From Parabacteroides sp. FAFU027 (GTDB taxonomy: Bacteria > Bacteroidota > Bacteroidia > Bacteroidales > UBA7332): a DNA stretch of 64,000 nucleotides. Positions 17,776 through 26,244 of the stretch are shown here, one piece after another. How positions within the stretch are numbered: position 1 is the stretch's first letter; the number at the start of each line of letters is the position of its first letter. Location: assembly GCF_022808675.1 (NCBI RefSeq), contig NZ_JAKZKV010000001.1:186001-250000 (forward strand), given 5' to 3'. The position numbers were made by a program, and so were the translations under genes. A model generated the notes under the pieces. It did not search any database. It worked only from the letters and a program-made list of their open reading frames with translations, and had not been told where the DNA came from.

Positions 17776-18582
17776 ATGAAAAACATCATTATCCTATTGC
17801 TCGCAATGACCTCACAGCTTTGCTACGGACAAACATCTTTCACCGATCAGGAAATCAAACAAAAGACCGATTCTATCCTGCAGGAAGGAACAAAACTTTA
17901 TCAATTCGAACGGGCAGCATGGGTATCTACCGATCTTTTTCATGAACGGGGAGATCTTAAAGAAGTTGCAGTAAACTATCTTGTTTACCAGACAAACGAT
18001 ACCGTACGGACAATTTTCTACGATAAGGCAAAGAAACAATCCGTGATAGAATATTTCTTTTACAAAACATTTGATGCTCCGGTACTAACCCGTAAACATA
18101 TCAGAGAATTGACTTTCAAAGAAAACCAACTAATAGATGCCCGAAACAAGATAATCGAACAAATCATCAAAGAGAAATATCCTGTGGGCGCTCCTCAGGG
18201 ATATACTCTAAACAACCAGATTATTCCCAACGGAAAAGAATTCAAACTCTATTTCGTTACGGGTACTTCCCAAAACAATATCATTCCTTTGGGAAATGAC
18301 TACATCTTCCATGCAGATGAAAGCGCTAAGATTCTTTCATGGAAAAGATTTCATTCGAGATTGCTACCACTACCTTCTAAGGGTGAAGATGGCTCGGCTG
18401 TAAAGGGACTTATTCACAGTCACCTGGTTGCCGAACCATTTATTTCAGCTACGGACATCTGTACCTTTAAGTTGTATGGACAACTTTACGGACTGAAAAA
18501 CTTTTCTGTCTTATCCACTGCCTTGTCAAAAATTTTCACTTTCGATATAGATGAAAATAAGATTGAAGTAAAGAATAGATAA
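17776..18582 (+). CDS. Exported protein with a JAMM-like HxH-x7-S-xx-D motif
   Basis: A signal peptide (MKNIIILLLAMTSQLCYG) begins this 268-residue protein. Near residue 213 it has HSHLVAEPFISATDIC, which fits the JAMM/MPN metal-binding pattern H-x-H-x7-S-x2-D exactly. The preceding region has acidic residues that could supply the upstream glutamate of that motif, but I cannot assign one. The rest, ERAAWVSTDLF and KYPVGAPQGY, does not match a family I know. A periplasmic JAMM-like hydrolase is possible; a structural but inactive relative is equally possible. An upstream ATG at 17752 would add eight residues before the signal peptide and is less likely. Confidence 0.6.
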   Translation: MKNIIILLLAMTSQLCYGQTSFTDQEIKQKTDSILQEGTKLYQFERAAWVSTDLFHERGDLKEVAVNYLVYQTNDTVRTIFYDKAKKQSVIEYFFYKTFDAPVLTRKHIRELTFKENQLIDARNKIIEQIIKEKYPVGAPQGYTLNNQIIPNGKEFKLYFVTGTSQNNIIPLGNDYIFHADESAKILSWKRFHSRLLPLPSKGEDGSAVKGLIHSHLVAEPFISATDICTFKLYGQLYGLKNFSVLSTALSKIFTFDIDENKIEVKNR

Positions 18583-18641
18583 ATCGGACCAATCCTTTAT
18601 TTATCTGAACATTAAACAGAATATTAGAAATCAGCAGAATT

Positions 18642-19608
18642 ATGAATCCCGACTTGCAGAAAAAACTGGAAAATATGTAATGCTTCAACAGCTACTCCAT
18701 TCCAGACCGGAGATTACAAGCAGAAAGGCTCAGATGAAGTATCTTATCTTTGAATTTGACAATGTTATTGAGCTGATCAATGAAATATCCTACAAGAATA
18801 TTGCCAGTATAGCATATAAACAAAGTATCAAATCAAGATTGATTAGTATGACTGTCGATTATTCTCAAAAGATTCAATCATATGCGATAGACCAGCAAAA
18901 AGTATTTTTACAGAGCACAACACTATTCACTGTTGATGCTCTTGATAAATTATCTATAAACGAGCTTCTGACAGCCTCTAATCAACTTTACAATATAATA
19001 GATATACACCTTAATGATCTTGACACCTTCTCATTGAATCAAGAAACTCAAGTTCGATATAAAACAGCAATTCTCTTATGTGAAAAGACGCTTGACAATG
19101 TAAGTTCTTTTTCTGTAGAAGATTATTTTACGGTAGCTGACAGAATCCTCCATAAAATGGAAAAGAGAGTCAAAGATGCTAGAATAGAAGAGCCTGAATT
19201 TCATAAAGAGTTTAGAAAGGTGATTAAATTACATCAAGTACCAATTATCAGACACCAAAAACCAGGATCTTTAGCGAATATATTAGTCAAAGGTTGCGTG
19301 AATGGAAATGTATATGATACCGAAACAGGAAAGGCTATACCAGAGGCCCGTATAACCTTCAAAAATTCGCACATTTAACTCCTGTATTAGAAATAAACAC
19401 TTTAAGAGACGGTTCATTCAACAACAAATGGCTTCAAGTGGGAAAATATGATCTTACAATATCTCATGCTGACTACCGGACTCAGACCTTCTCGTTTTTG
19501 GTAACTAAAGATAAAGATTGTGTTATTACAACATCATTGAAGAAGCCATATAATGATGTGATGCCCGAAAAACAAGAAGTGATCAGATTGCCGGAAAAAG
19601 AGCAGTGA
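18642..19608 (+). pseudogene. Broken gene with a C-terminal carboxypeptidase-regulatory-like domain
   Basis: Three overlapping reading frames look like one former gene. ATG at 18642 gives a 12-codon frame (MNPDLQKKLENM) ending in TAATG, which overlaps the ATG at 18680 of a 232-codon helical frame. That frame stops at 19378 in the middle of a carboxypeptidase-regulatory-like beta domain (GNVYDTETGKAIPEARITF). The same domain continues in the -1 frame from about 19366 (FAHLTPVLEINTLRDGSF, then VGKYDLTISHADYRTQ) to a TGA at 19608. The switch is at a run of five A residues (19361-19365). A single-base indel, a sequencing error or a frameshift signal would all fit; I favour a damaged gene. Confidence 0.65.
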
Positions 19609-19652
19609 TGAAAAAGGAATTTATTATATATGCAACTAAGAACTCCTATCGT

Positions 19653-19660
19653 TATATTTG
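19653..19660 (+). promoter_or_regulatory. TAnnTTTG promoter for the TonB-like/radical SAM operon
   Basis: TATATTTG is an exact -7 box ending 16 bp before the ATG at 19677. The leader would be very short. No other promoter is apparent before the radical SAM gene, because all junctions downstream are 2-3 bp. Confidence 0.6.
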
Positions 19661-19676
19661 AAGTAAATCAATAACC

Positions 19677-20225
19677 ATGGCAAAAAGAATCCAACTACAC
19701 ACATTTCATTTGTTGTTTCGTCTCTTCTCCTTTTTAGCTGATAAATCGGGAGGATGGAGTATGTTTGTAAAGCCGAAATTGGTGATTGGAGCTTTGATTA
19801 TGGGTATAAATGTTGTAGTTGGCAATGCTCAGAATAATATTATAAGTATTGATACTTTTAGCAAGCAAAATAATGATTCTGTTTCAGAGTTATGCTATGA
19901 ACCTATAATATTAGTTGACGAACTCCCTGAATTTCCAGGTGGTTATGATTCTTTATATTCATACATCCAGAAGAAGATAATATATCCTCCTAAGGCAATT
20001 AGTCTGAAAATAGAAGGCATGGTTATATGCACTTTTACGATTGACGAGAAAGGAAAGGTTACAGACATTCAAATTATAAAAGGGATTCACCCTCTTCTTG
20101 ACAATGAAGTAATCAGAATTTTTAAAGAAATGCCTAAGTGGATACCTGGAGGAAAACAAAACAAGCCTGTTCCTGTAAAATTCACCTATCCTATTCGCTT
20201 TACATTACCTGAGAAAAAACATTAA
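19677..20225 (+). CDS. TonB C-terminal-domain protein, tandem paralogue 1
   Basis: This 182-residue protein has an unusual conserved head (MAKRIQLHTFHLLFRLFSFL, then ADKSGGWSMFVKPKLVIG), a hydrophobic stretch near residues 37-50, a short linker and a TonB C-terminal domain. The domain is marked by ELPEFPGGYDSL, KIIYPPKAISLKIEGMV, FTIDEKGKVTDIQIIKG and PVKFTYPIRFTLP. TonB domains transmit proton-motive force to outer membrane receptors, but this protein lacks the long Pro-Lys spacer of true TonB. The first 40 residues are nearly identical in the next two genes while the linkers differ. The head could be an export signal or a recognition leader. Confidence 0.8.
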   Translation: MAKRIQLHTFHLLFRLFSFLADKSGGWSMFVKPKLVIGALIMGINVVVGNAQNNIISIDTFSKQNNDSVSELCYEPIILVDELPEFPGGYDSLYSYIQKKIIYPPKAISLKIEGMVICTFTIDEKGKVTDIQIIKGIHPLLDNEVIRIFKEMPKWIPGGKQNKPVPVKFTYPIRFTLPEKKH

Positions 20226-20227
20226 CC

Positions 20228-20869
20228 ATGGCAAAAAGAATTCAACTACATACCTTTCATCTGCTGTTTCGCCTCTTCTCCTATTTAGCTGATAAACCGG
20301 GAGGATGGAGTATGTTTGTAAAGCCGAAATTGGTGATTGGGTCGCTGATTGTGGGAATAGGATTTACTTCCTGTGATGTAAAAACACGAAATAAACCATC
20401 CTCATCAGAAAAAGATAAACAAGATTCTTTTCAAAAGATGGCTGAACAAAAAAAATCGAATGAAGAATCAACCACAACTTGTTATTTTACTGTAAACTCT
20501 TCTGAAGGCGGGAATATCAATACACCTGTTTTTGATGAGAAAGGCCAATATTATATCGTAGATCAAATGCCTGAATTCACTGGCGGTACAGATGCTTTGC
20601 TCAAGTTTATAAAGAAACATATAATATATCCAAGTTCAGTCATAAAAGAAGGTATTGAAGGAGTGGTAATATGTAGTTTTATTATCAATACTGATGGTTC
20701 AACGAGAAACATTCAAGTTATAAGAGGGCTAAATCCTAAACTTGACAATGAAGCAATTCGTGTTATCAAATTATTCCCCAAATGGAAACCCGGCAAACAA
20801 GGAGGAAAGATTGTCCCTGTGAAATTCACCTTACCTATTCTCTTTACTATACCAGAGAAAAAGAATTAG
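20228..20869 (+). CDS. TonB C-terminal-domain protein, tandem paralogue 2 (possible lipoprotein)
   Basis: This is the second copy, 213 residues, 2 bp after the first. It shares the head MAKRIQLHTFHLLFRLFSYL and FVKPKLVIG. Here the hydrophobic stretch ends VGIGFTSCDVK, and FTSC is a plausible lipobox, so this copy may be lipid-anchored, which the others cannot be by that cysteine. The linker is longer and rich in K, S and E (about residues 55-80) and holds TCYFTVNSSEGG. The TonB domain (QMPEFTGGTDALLKFIKKHI onward) is complete. It could act with the downstream radical SAM enzyme; that is inference from linkage. Confidence 0.8.
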   Translation: MAKRIQLHTFHLLFRLFSYLADKPGGWSMFVKPKLVIGSLIVGIGFTSCDVKTRNKPSSSEKDKQDSFQKMAEQKKSNEESTTTCYFTVNSSEGGNINTPVFDEKGQYYIVDQMPEFTGGTDALLKFIKKHIIYPSSVIKEGIEGVVICSFIINTDGSTRNIQVIRGLNPKLDNEAIRVIKLFPKWKPGKQGGKIVPVKFTLPILFTIPEKKN

Positions 20870-20871
20870 CC

Positions 20872-21465
20872 ATGGCAAAAAGAATTCAACTCCATACCTT
20901 TCATCTGTTGTTTCGCCTCTTCTCCTATTTGGCTGATAAATCGGGAGGGTGGAGTATGTTTGTAAAGCCGAAATTGGTGATTGGGGCCTTGATAATAAGC
21001 TCAGGTTTAACCCCTACTGAAAAAATATTTAGTCAGAAAAATCTGTCTGATAGTAAAACAAAACAGCCAACACAATTAAAAAAGAGAAGTTCTTCTCAAG
21101 CAAAAACTTCAGATTCAACAGCTAAAATGCAAGATATGGAAGAAACTTGCTATATCATTGTTGAAGAAATGCCGGAATTCCCGGGTGGAACAGACTCATT
21201 AATGAAGTTTTTATCCAAAAACATCATCTATCCGAAAGAAGCCATAGAGAAAAAAGTAGAAGGAATGGTCATATGTTCCTTTATCATTAATAAAAGAGGA
21301 CACGTTTCAGACATTCAGATTACAAGAAGCGTTAATCCTTTACTTGACGCTGAAGCTGTAAGAGTAATAAAAATTATGCCCAAATGGAAACCGGGCAAAC
21401 AAGTCGGTAAACCAACTTCAGTAAAATACACCTTACCCATCAGATTTACATTACCCAATAAATAA
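20872..21465 (+). CDS. TonB C-terminal-domain protein, tandem paralogue 3
   Basis: This is the third copy, 197 residues. The true start is the ATG at 20872, shown by the shared head MAKRIQLHTFHLLFRLFSYL; a longer frame from 20782 runs through the end of the previous gene. The head is followed by a K/S/T-rich linker (about residues 55-85), the segment METCYIIVEE-like around residue 95, and a full TonB domain (EMPEFPGGTDSLMKFLSKNI to RFTLPNK). It ends 3 bp before the radical SAM gene, so translation of the two is probably linked. Nucleotide identity among the three heads is very high, which suggests recent duplication or gene conversion. Confidence 0.8.
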   Translation: MAKRIQLHTFHLLFRLFSYLADKSGGWSMFVKPKLVIGALIISSGLTPTEKIFSQKNLSDSKTKQPTQLKKRSSSQAKTSDSTAKMQDMEETCYIIVEEMPEFPGGTDSLMKFLSKNIIYPKEAIEKKVEGMVICSFIINKRGHVSDIQITRSVNPLLDAEAVRVIKIMPKWKPGKQVGKPTSVKYTLPIRFTLPNK

Positions 21466-21468
21466 AAC

Positions 21469-22491
21469 ATGCTCAATCTCCCACATATCGCCTTTGAAAC
21501 AACCGACCGGTGCAATCTCGATTGCGTCTATTGCTACAACATCTGGAAAACGGATGCCGTAGAGCGCACACCGTTCAACTCTTACCAGAAAGCCATTGGT
21601 ACGTTAAAACAGCTTTTCAGCACAACAAATATCCAGTATGTTGCATTTACAGGAGGTGAACCTTTTCTTTCGGAACGCTTTGCCGAGGTGATTCTCTACT
21701 GCCGCATGGAGGGGAAACAGGTCACACTCATCAGCAACGGCACGAAAGGAACAGAAAAAGACTACAAGCGGCTAATCAAACTCGGCGTGGGATTATTTGA
21801 ATTCCCCATCCACTCAGCCCACGCAGAGGTTCATGACCAAATGGTGCAAATAAAAGGAAGCTGGCAAAAGTCTGTTGATTCCACGTTGGCTGTTTTGAAA
21901 AACGGAGGACGCGTTGTTCCGGTGGTGGTCATTACAAAACACAATGTCAACCAACTCGGAGAAACGCTCGAATACATCGCATCGCTCGGTTGCCGCAGAA
22001 TTATGCTTAACCGGTACAACATTGGCGGGAAAGGATGCAATCAGCCGCTTGAAGTTTCGGCCACAGCGGAAGAACTGCGCAACGCTTTTGCCACAGCCAA
22101 TGATAAGGCGGCCGAACTGGACCTGCAACTATCAGCAAACGTCTGCACTCCGGTCTGCCTGCTCAATCCGGCAGATTATCCGCTGATTGCGTTCGGGCAT
22201 TGCTCGTTTGATGTGCTGAGGCGCCCCATCACAGTAGATATAAACGGAAATGTACGCCTTTGCAACCACTCTCCGGTTGTGGCGGGAAACATTTTCGAAA
22301 AAGAGATGGAAGAAATTCTCTTCTCAGACTACACGCGGGAATGGGAAGAGACGGTCCCGGCATTCTGTTCCGACTGCTCCCACTGGACAAAGTGCAAAGG
22401 CGGATGCCGCGCCGCATCGGAGCAGTGCCAACAATCCTTAGCCAAAGAAGACCCGATTATCGAACATTTAGGTATATTAGCATTGAAATAA
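21469..22491 (+). CDS. Radical SAM/SPASM-domain enzyme
   Basis: This 340-residue enzyme has the radical SAM cysteine motif TTDRCNLDCVYCYN (C15, C19, C22), which binds a [4Fe-4S] cluster and S-adenosylmethionine. FTGGEPFLS (about residue 62) and the strand LISNGT are standard barrel elements. The C-terminal SPASM region has cysteines in LCNHSP, FCSDCSHWTKCKGGC and EQCQQ, expected to hold auxiliary clusters. SPASM enzymes usually modify peptides or proteins. No short precursor gene is visible; the three TonB-like proteins immediately upstream are the nearest candidate substrates. Base composition is richer in GC than that of the three upstream genes. Confidence 0.88.
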   Translation: MLNLPHIAFETTDRCNLDCVYCYNIWKTDAVERTPFNSYQKAIGTLKQLFSTTNIQYVAFTGGEPFLSERFAEVILYCRMEGKQVTLISNGTKGTEKDYKRLIKLGVGLFEFPIHSAHAEVHDQMVQIKGSWQKSVDSTLAVLKNGGRVVPVVVITKHNVNQLGETLEYIASLGCRRIMLNRYNIGGKGCNQPLEVSATAEELRNAFATANDKAAELDLQLSANVCTPVCLLNPADYPLIAFGHCSFDVLRRPITVDINGNVRLCNHSPVVAGNIFEKEMEEILFSDYTREWEETVPAFCSDCSHWTKCKGGCRAASEQCQQSLAKEDPIIEHLGILALK

Positions 22492-22515
22492 AAACCTCCA
22501 TGAAACACGTCAATC

Positions 22516-24117
22516 ATGAATAAGTTCCATTTCCTACTAATTTCGTTTTTCTATTTAAGCTCTTCTGTTGTATATGCTCAGGAGAAAGCCCCATCCGGAA
22601 AACGATTTCTCGTTTCCAATGTTGTACAACCAAAGGCAATGCTGGAAACAGAAAGTGTAGTTACCGCATTTGAGGCTAAACTTCATAAGAAAATCAGCTA
22701 CTATCCGACAGAATTCTCCTCTAAACAATTGGTTTATTGTGCCAATAACGGACTTATCGAAACCTTACAGCAATGTTATGACCAACACCGTCCATTAATT
22801 CTTTCACCGGATATTATCTGGTTAGCCATTTGCCAGGGAACCTCCATCCACATTAACCAACATTTCAAAGATTTCGAATCGGTTATCTTCAAGAAAGATA
22901 AACCCAATGAGATTGTAATAAACAATGACAGTCTCGAATTTGGCGAAAAACACTGGCAAAAACTGATCAATGATTTCTCCAGGGAAACACAGAAATATAC
23001 GCAAGATGATTATTACAATTTCTTTGTGCCGGCTTTTTCCACGACTACTGCAATCGAGCAAAGAGCTTATCAAATCACCATGCTTGAAGCGTTCAAAAAA
23101 GCATTTACCTATATCGGTGAAACAGGTTGCGGAATTCCCAATATTACCCTGACCGGATCAAAAAAAGACTGGTTAGCGATATACAACAGGCTAGATCAAT
23201 TGGACAAGATAGGTTTGTCTGAATGGAGAAAAGAGCTTAAACCAATCGTTCAGGAATTTATCAATGTGTATGATGATAAAATCAATATGCAGTTCTGGCA
23301 ATCAATCTACAAATCTGCATCGACTTATGGCGCAGTGTATGTATCCGGATGGATTGTAAAGCTTTACCCTTATATCAAGGAAATTGAGTTGACAAAAGAG
23401 AAAGATTCCACCGGCGAAAAAGCCAAAGCAATTGAAAAAATCCTACCTAATCAGTTTCTCAAGGGAAACAGCTATCGTCTCTCCACCTTACAAACAGATA
23501 ATTTTCCTTCCGGAATTGCGAAGATTGATATTATCTGGAAAAACTATTACAAACAGACCACCGAAACACTCGAAGCCTGTTCCGGATTTATGGGAATCAG
23601 ACAGTATCAGGATAAATCATTGATGCCGGTTATTGCCTGGGCTTTATGTAAGAAAGATGCTCAAATTATTGAAGACCGAGAGCCAACCGCTGACACTCTT
23701 ACGCTTAATATTCCCCACAAAAAGGATTATTGGTCTCCGCTAGTTTGCGACAAACTTGTCACACCGGCACAATACGATATACGAACCTATAAAACTCATC
23801 AGGAAGGAATCGACTATATCCGCAAACGGATTGAAAATGCCATCCTGAACAATAAAGAATTCAAACAGAATAAACTATCAAATATAAAAGTAAAGCTAAT
23901 TATCCTGACCAATGGCGACATTGCCGACGGAAGCATAAAGTGTAATAATAAAATGCTGGCTGACTTTGTACGAAAAGAAATGACCTCCCTACCTGGCAAA
24001 TGGACTCCCGCCCTGGCTTATCCGCAGGACTTCTTTGATGAAGAATTAACTGAGCAGGAGATGAAACTCAAGGTCAGGGTAAATAGCAAAGTGGAATTTA
24101 CATTGTTCATTAATTAA
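22516..24117 (+). CDS. Exported DUF4419 protein
   Basis: A signal peptide (MNKFHFLLISFFYLSSSVVYA) begins this 533-residue protein. The DUF4419 family is recognised by RPLILSPDIIWLAICQGTSI near residue 94, FSTTTAIEQRAYQITMLEAF near 175, GIPNITLTGSKKDWLAIYNR near 213, and SASTYGAVYVSGWIVKLYPY near 275. The last 100 residues, with LSNIKVKLIILTNGDIADGS, look like a separate small beta domain. Function of DUF4419 is not known; eukaryotic and bacterial members exist. The gene begins 24 bp after the radical SAM gene and may belong to the same transcript. Confidence 0.82.
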   Translation: MNKFHFLLISFFYLSSSVVYAQEKAPSGKRFLVSNVVQPKAMLETESVVTAFEAKLHKKISYYPTEFSSKQLVYCANNGLIETLQQCYDQHRPLILSPDIIWLAICQGTSIHINQHFKDFESVIFKKDKPNEIVINNDSLEFGEKHWQKLINDFSRETQKYTQDDYYNFFVPAFSTTTAIEQRAYQITMLEAFKKAFTYIGETGCGIPNITLTGSKKDWLAIYNRLDQLDKIGLSEWRKELKPIVQEFINVYDDKINMQFWQSIYKSASTYGAVYVSGWIVKLYPYIKEIELTKEKDSTGEKAKAIEKILPNQFLKGNSYRLSTLQTDNFPSGIAKIDIIWKNYYKQTTETLEACSGFMGIRQYQDKSLMPVIAWALCKKDAQIIEDREPTADTLTLNIPHKKDYWSPLVCDKLVTPAQYDIRTYKTHQEGIDYIRKRIENAILNNKEFKQNKLSNIKVKLIILTNGDIADGSIKCNNKMLADFVRKEMTSLPGKWTPALAYPQDFFDEELTEQEMKLKVRVNSKVEFTLFIN

Positions 24118-24191
24118 GCAGACAATATCAGAAACTCTTCAGGAGTTATTATAAGATGATTTTCAATCTATACGATAAATAAATCAAAGCT

Positions 24192-24542
24192 ATGAAGACG
24201 AAAGAATACATCCTCTTTTTCCGGATGGACATCACCACTCCGGAAGCTCAGCCTACCGCAGAGCAAATGGCCGTTTACATGGAACAATGGAGCCAATGGA
24301 TAGAAGGCATTGTCGCACAGGACAAGATGGTCAGCGGCAATCACCTTTCACCGGACGGTTTTGTGCTGAAAACGAACGACGCTATCGCGGCCGGGCCTTA
24401 CATTTCAGAGAAACAATCCGTGGCGGGATACATCATCGTTCAAGCCAATGATATGGACGAGGCATTGAGCCTGGCGAAGGATTGCCCTATCCTGCAAGGT
24501 GAAGGCACGAGTGTGGAAGTACGGGAAATCAGCAATACGTGA
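24192..24542 (+). CDS. YciI-like (YCII-related) protein
   Basis: This is a small cytoplasmic protein of 116 residues with the dimeric ferredoxin-like YCII fold. It shows the strand EYILFFRMD, a Q/W-rich helix MEQWSQWIEGIV, GFVLKTNDAIAAGPYISEKQ, and GYIIVQANDMDEALSLAKDCPIL, a helix-strand pair typical of DGPF/YciI proteins. Such proteins have been linked to sigma-factor loci and to halide chemistry, but no general activity is settled. It is 3 bp upstream of the lipoprotein gene, so the two are probably one operon. Their GC content is higher than that of the preceding AT-rich genes. Confidence 0.85.
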   Translation: MKTKEYILFFRMDITTPEAQPTAEQMAVYMEQWSQWIEGIVAQDKMVSGNHLSPDGFVLKTNDAIAAGPYISEKQSVAGYIIVQANDMDEALSLAKDCPILQGEGTSVEVREISNT

Positions 24543-24545
24543 CAG

Positions 24546-25130
24546 ATGATGAAGCATTTTGCAACTGCAATTCTCCTGCTGCTTTCGCTCAGCGCCTGCA
24601 ATGACCAGCGCGAAGCTGCCCACACCGTAAAGGCCATCATCAACGAAACGACTTCGTTGGTAAAACAGGCTACCGACCCGGATAATGATTCGGTAAAAAT
24701 AGTCGGCGACCTGATCCTGAGCGGGAAAAGCATCTGGAACGACAACGAGAAATACATCAAACCGCTGATGGACAGTCTTGCCACCAAGGATTACGCCAAA
24801 AGCGAATATTACTTCAAGGTGTTTGGCAAAATCTGCGAACAGGCTGATGGGTATGTCGGTGAAGAACTGGGAACGTATATCCTGGATTATTTCCAGAAAG
24901 ACCCGCAGAAGTTTCTTCGCCATTCAGCATTGGTTTCTAATGATATAGTGGGGAAAATGGGCTACGAAGCCGGTGTTGAATTAGCCATGAGGGAGGAACA
25001 TCCCGAACAGGCTTTCCAGAAATTGATTAAAACAACCAAAGAACATCTCCCCAACCTGACCGACGACCAAAAGGAGAAACTGAATGAGTTTTTCCGAAAA
25101 ATGAAAGAAGGGATGAAAGCGGGGGAATAA
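24546..25130 (+). CDS. Lipoprotein, 194 residues, unknown function
   Basis: The N-terminus MMKHFATAILLLLSLSACND is a lipoprotein signal with lipobox LSAC. The mature part is largely helical and charged, with a C-terminal helix DQKEKLNEFFRKMKEGMKAGE. I do not recognise a family. The start may be 24546 or the next ATG at 24549. It closes the operon with the YciI-like gene and is followed by a terminator. Confidence 0.7.
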   Translation: MMKHFATAILLLLSLSACNDQREAAHTVKAIINETTSLVKQATDPDNDSVKIVGDLILSGKSIWNDNEKYIKPLMDSLATKDYAKSEYYFKVFGKICEQADGYVGEELGTYILDYFQKDPQKFLRHSALVSNDIVGKMGYEAGVELAMREEHPEQAFQKLIKTTKEHLPNLTDDQKEKLNEFFRKMKEGMKAGE

Positions 25131-25142
25131 TAAGGGTTTTAG

Positions 25143-25175
25143 GAGGCTTTCTGCATCACAGGGAAGCCTCTTCTT
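25143..25175 (+). terminator. Terminator after the lipoprotein gene
   Basis: GAGGCTT (25143-25149) pairs with AAGCCTC (25164-25170), followed by TTCTT. It lies 13 bp beyond the stop. Confidence 0.6.
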
Positions 25176-25193
25176 AATTCCTGAATATTATAC

Positions 25194-25565
25194 CGTTGAA
25201 GATAGGAACCTTTCGATAGAAGATAGACAGCATTTCTCAGAGATAGTTGGCTTACCGCTCAAGTCCGAAGCCTCTTCGCAGAGGATAGTTGCCAGGTCGA
25301 ATGAGATAGATGGCACTCCGAAGAAGTTAGTTGCCTATTTGCATCAGATAGTTACCTTTCCGAATAACATAGAAGCGACCCCGAACCACTTAGAAGCCTT
25401 ATCGTAGAAGATAGAAGCTATCACGAATGAGTTAGTTGCCTTTTCGGGAAGGTAGTTACCTTTCCGAACAACATAGAAGCTGCCCCGAACCACATAGAAA
25501 TCTTATCGAAGAAGATAGAAGCTACCCCGAATGAGTTAGTTGCCTTTTCGGGAGGTAGCTCAACC
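25194..25565. repeat. Degenerate 21-bp tandem repeat array B (about 18 units)
   Basis: Eighteen consecutive units are mostly 21 bp (11 exactly 21; the others 17-24), with loose consensus CGAAnnAnATAGAAGCCTTTT. Units 9-13 (from 25361) recur as units 14-18 with few changes, a recent duplication of about 104 bp. Stop codons occur in most frames. The array fills the gap between the lipoprotein terminator and the rnfA stop, ending only 2 bp before it. Its consensus shares CGAnnnnGATAnA with array A at 12662. Confidence 0.85.
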
Positions 25566-25566
25566 A

Positions 25567-26163
25567 TCACATTCCCCACAACTTCGCCAGCGTCTTATCA
25601 ATACCGGAAAATCCCATAAAAGCCATCGCCAGCATACCGGCCACAATCAGGGCAATGGGAGTTCCTTTCATTCCTTTGGGAATAAGGGTCATTGCGAGCT
25701 GCTCCCGCAATCCGGCAAACAAAACCAACGCCACGCCAAAACCAATCGCGGTGGAAAAGGCAAAGACTACCGACTCCACCAGATTGAGATTCTTCTGAAT
25801 CACCAGAATAGCCACGCCCAGGATGGTGCAATTGGTCGTAATCAGCGGAAGGAAAACACCTAACGCCTGATACAACGGCGGCGAGACCTTCTTCAGGATA
25901 ATCTCTACCATCTGCACCAAAGCCGCAATCACCAGGATAAAGGTGATGGTCTGCATAAAATCAATGCCAAATGCGGTCAACGCACCCTGTATGAGATAGG
26001 TGATAATAGTGGAAAGCGTCATCACAAAAGCCACCGCAGCACTCATGCCGATGGCGGTTTCCACCTTACGGGAGACGCCCAGAAAAGGACAAATTCCCAG
26101 AAACTGCGCCAATACGATGTTATTGACAAAGACAGCTGTGATAAATATGACAATGTAGGACAT
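25567..26163 (-). CDS. rnfA: Rnf electron transport complex subunit RnfA
   Basis: RnfA is an integral membrane subunit of the Rnf complex, which couples ferredoxin:NAD oxidoreduction to ion pumping. The 198 residues hold six hydrophobic helices. [21 protein letters not shown] at the N-terminus and [12 protein letters not shown] in the middle contain the conserved cysteines shared by RnfA and NqrE, which hold a membrane [2Fe-2S] cluster. It is the last gene of the operon, 81 bp after rnfE. The 21-bp repeat array begins right after its stop. Confidence 0.95.
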   Translation of the reverse strand: MSYIVIFITAVFVNNIVLAQFLGICPFLGVSRKVETAIGMSAAVAFVMTLSTIITYLIQGALTAFGIDFMQTITFILVIAALVQMVEIILKKVSPPLYQALGVFLPLITTNCTILGVAILVIQKNLNLVESVVFAFSTAIGFGVALVLFAGLREQLAMTLIPKGMKGTPIALIVAGMLAMAFMGFSGIDKTLAKLWGM

Positions 26164-26244
26164 GGACTAAAGAAATTAAATAAATGAAGGCAATGAAAGG
26201 AATTAAAGTAATGAAGAGAGGAGAAAATGCATTACTCCAATACC

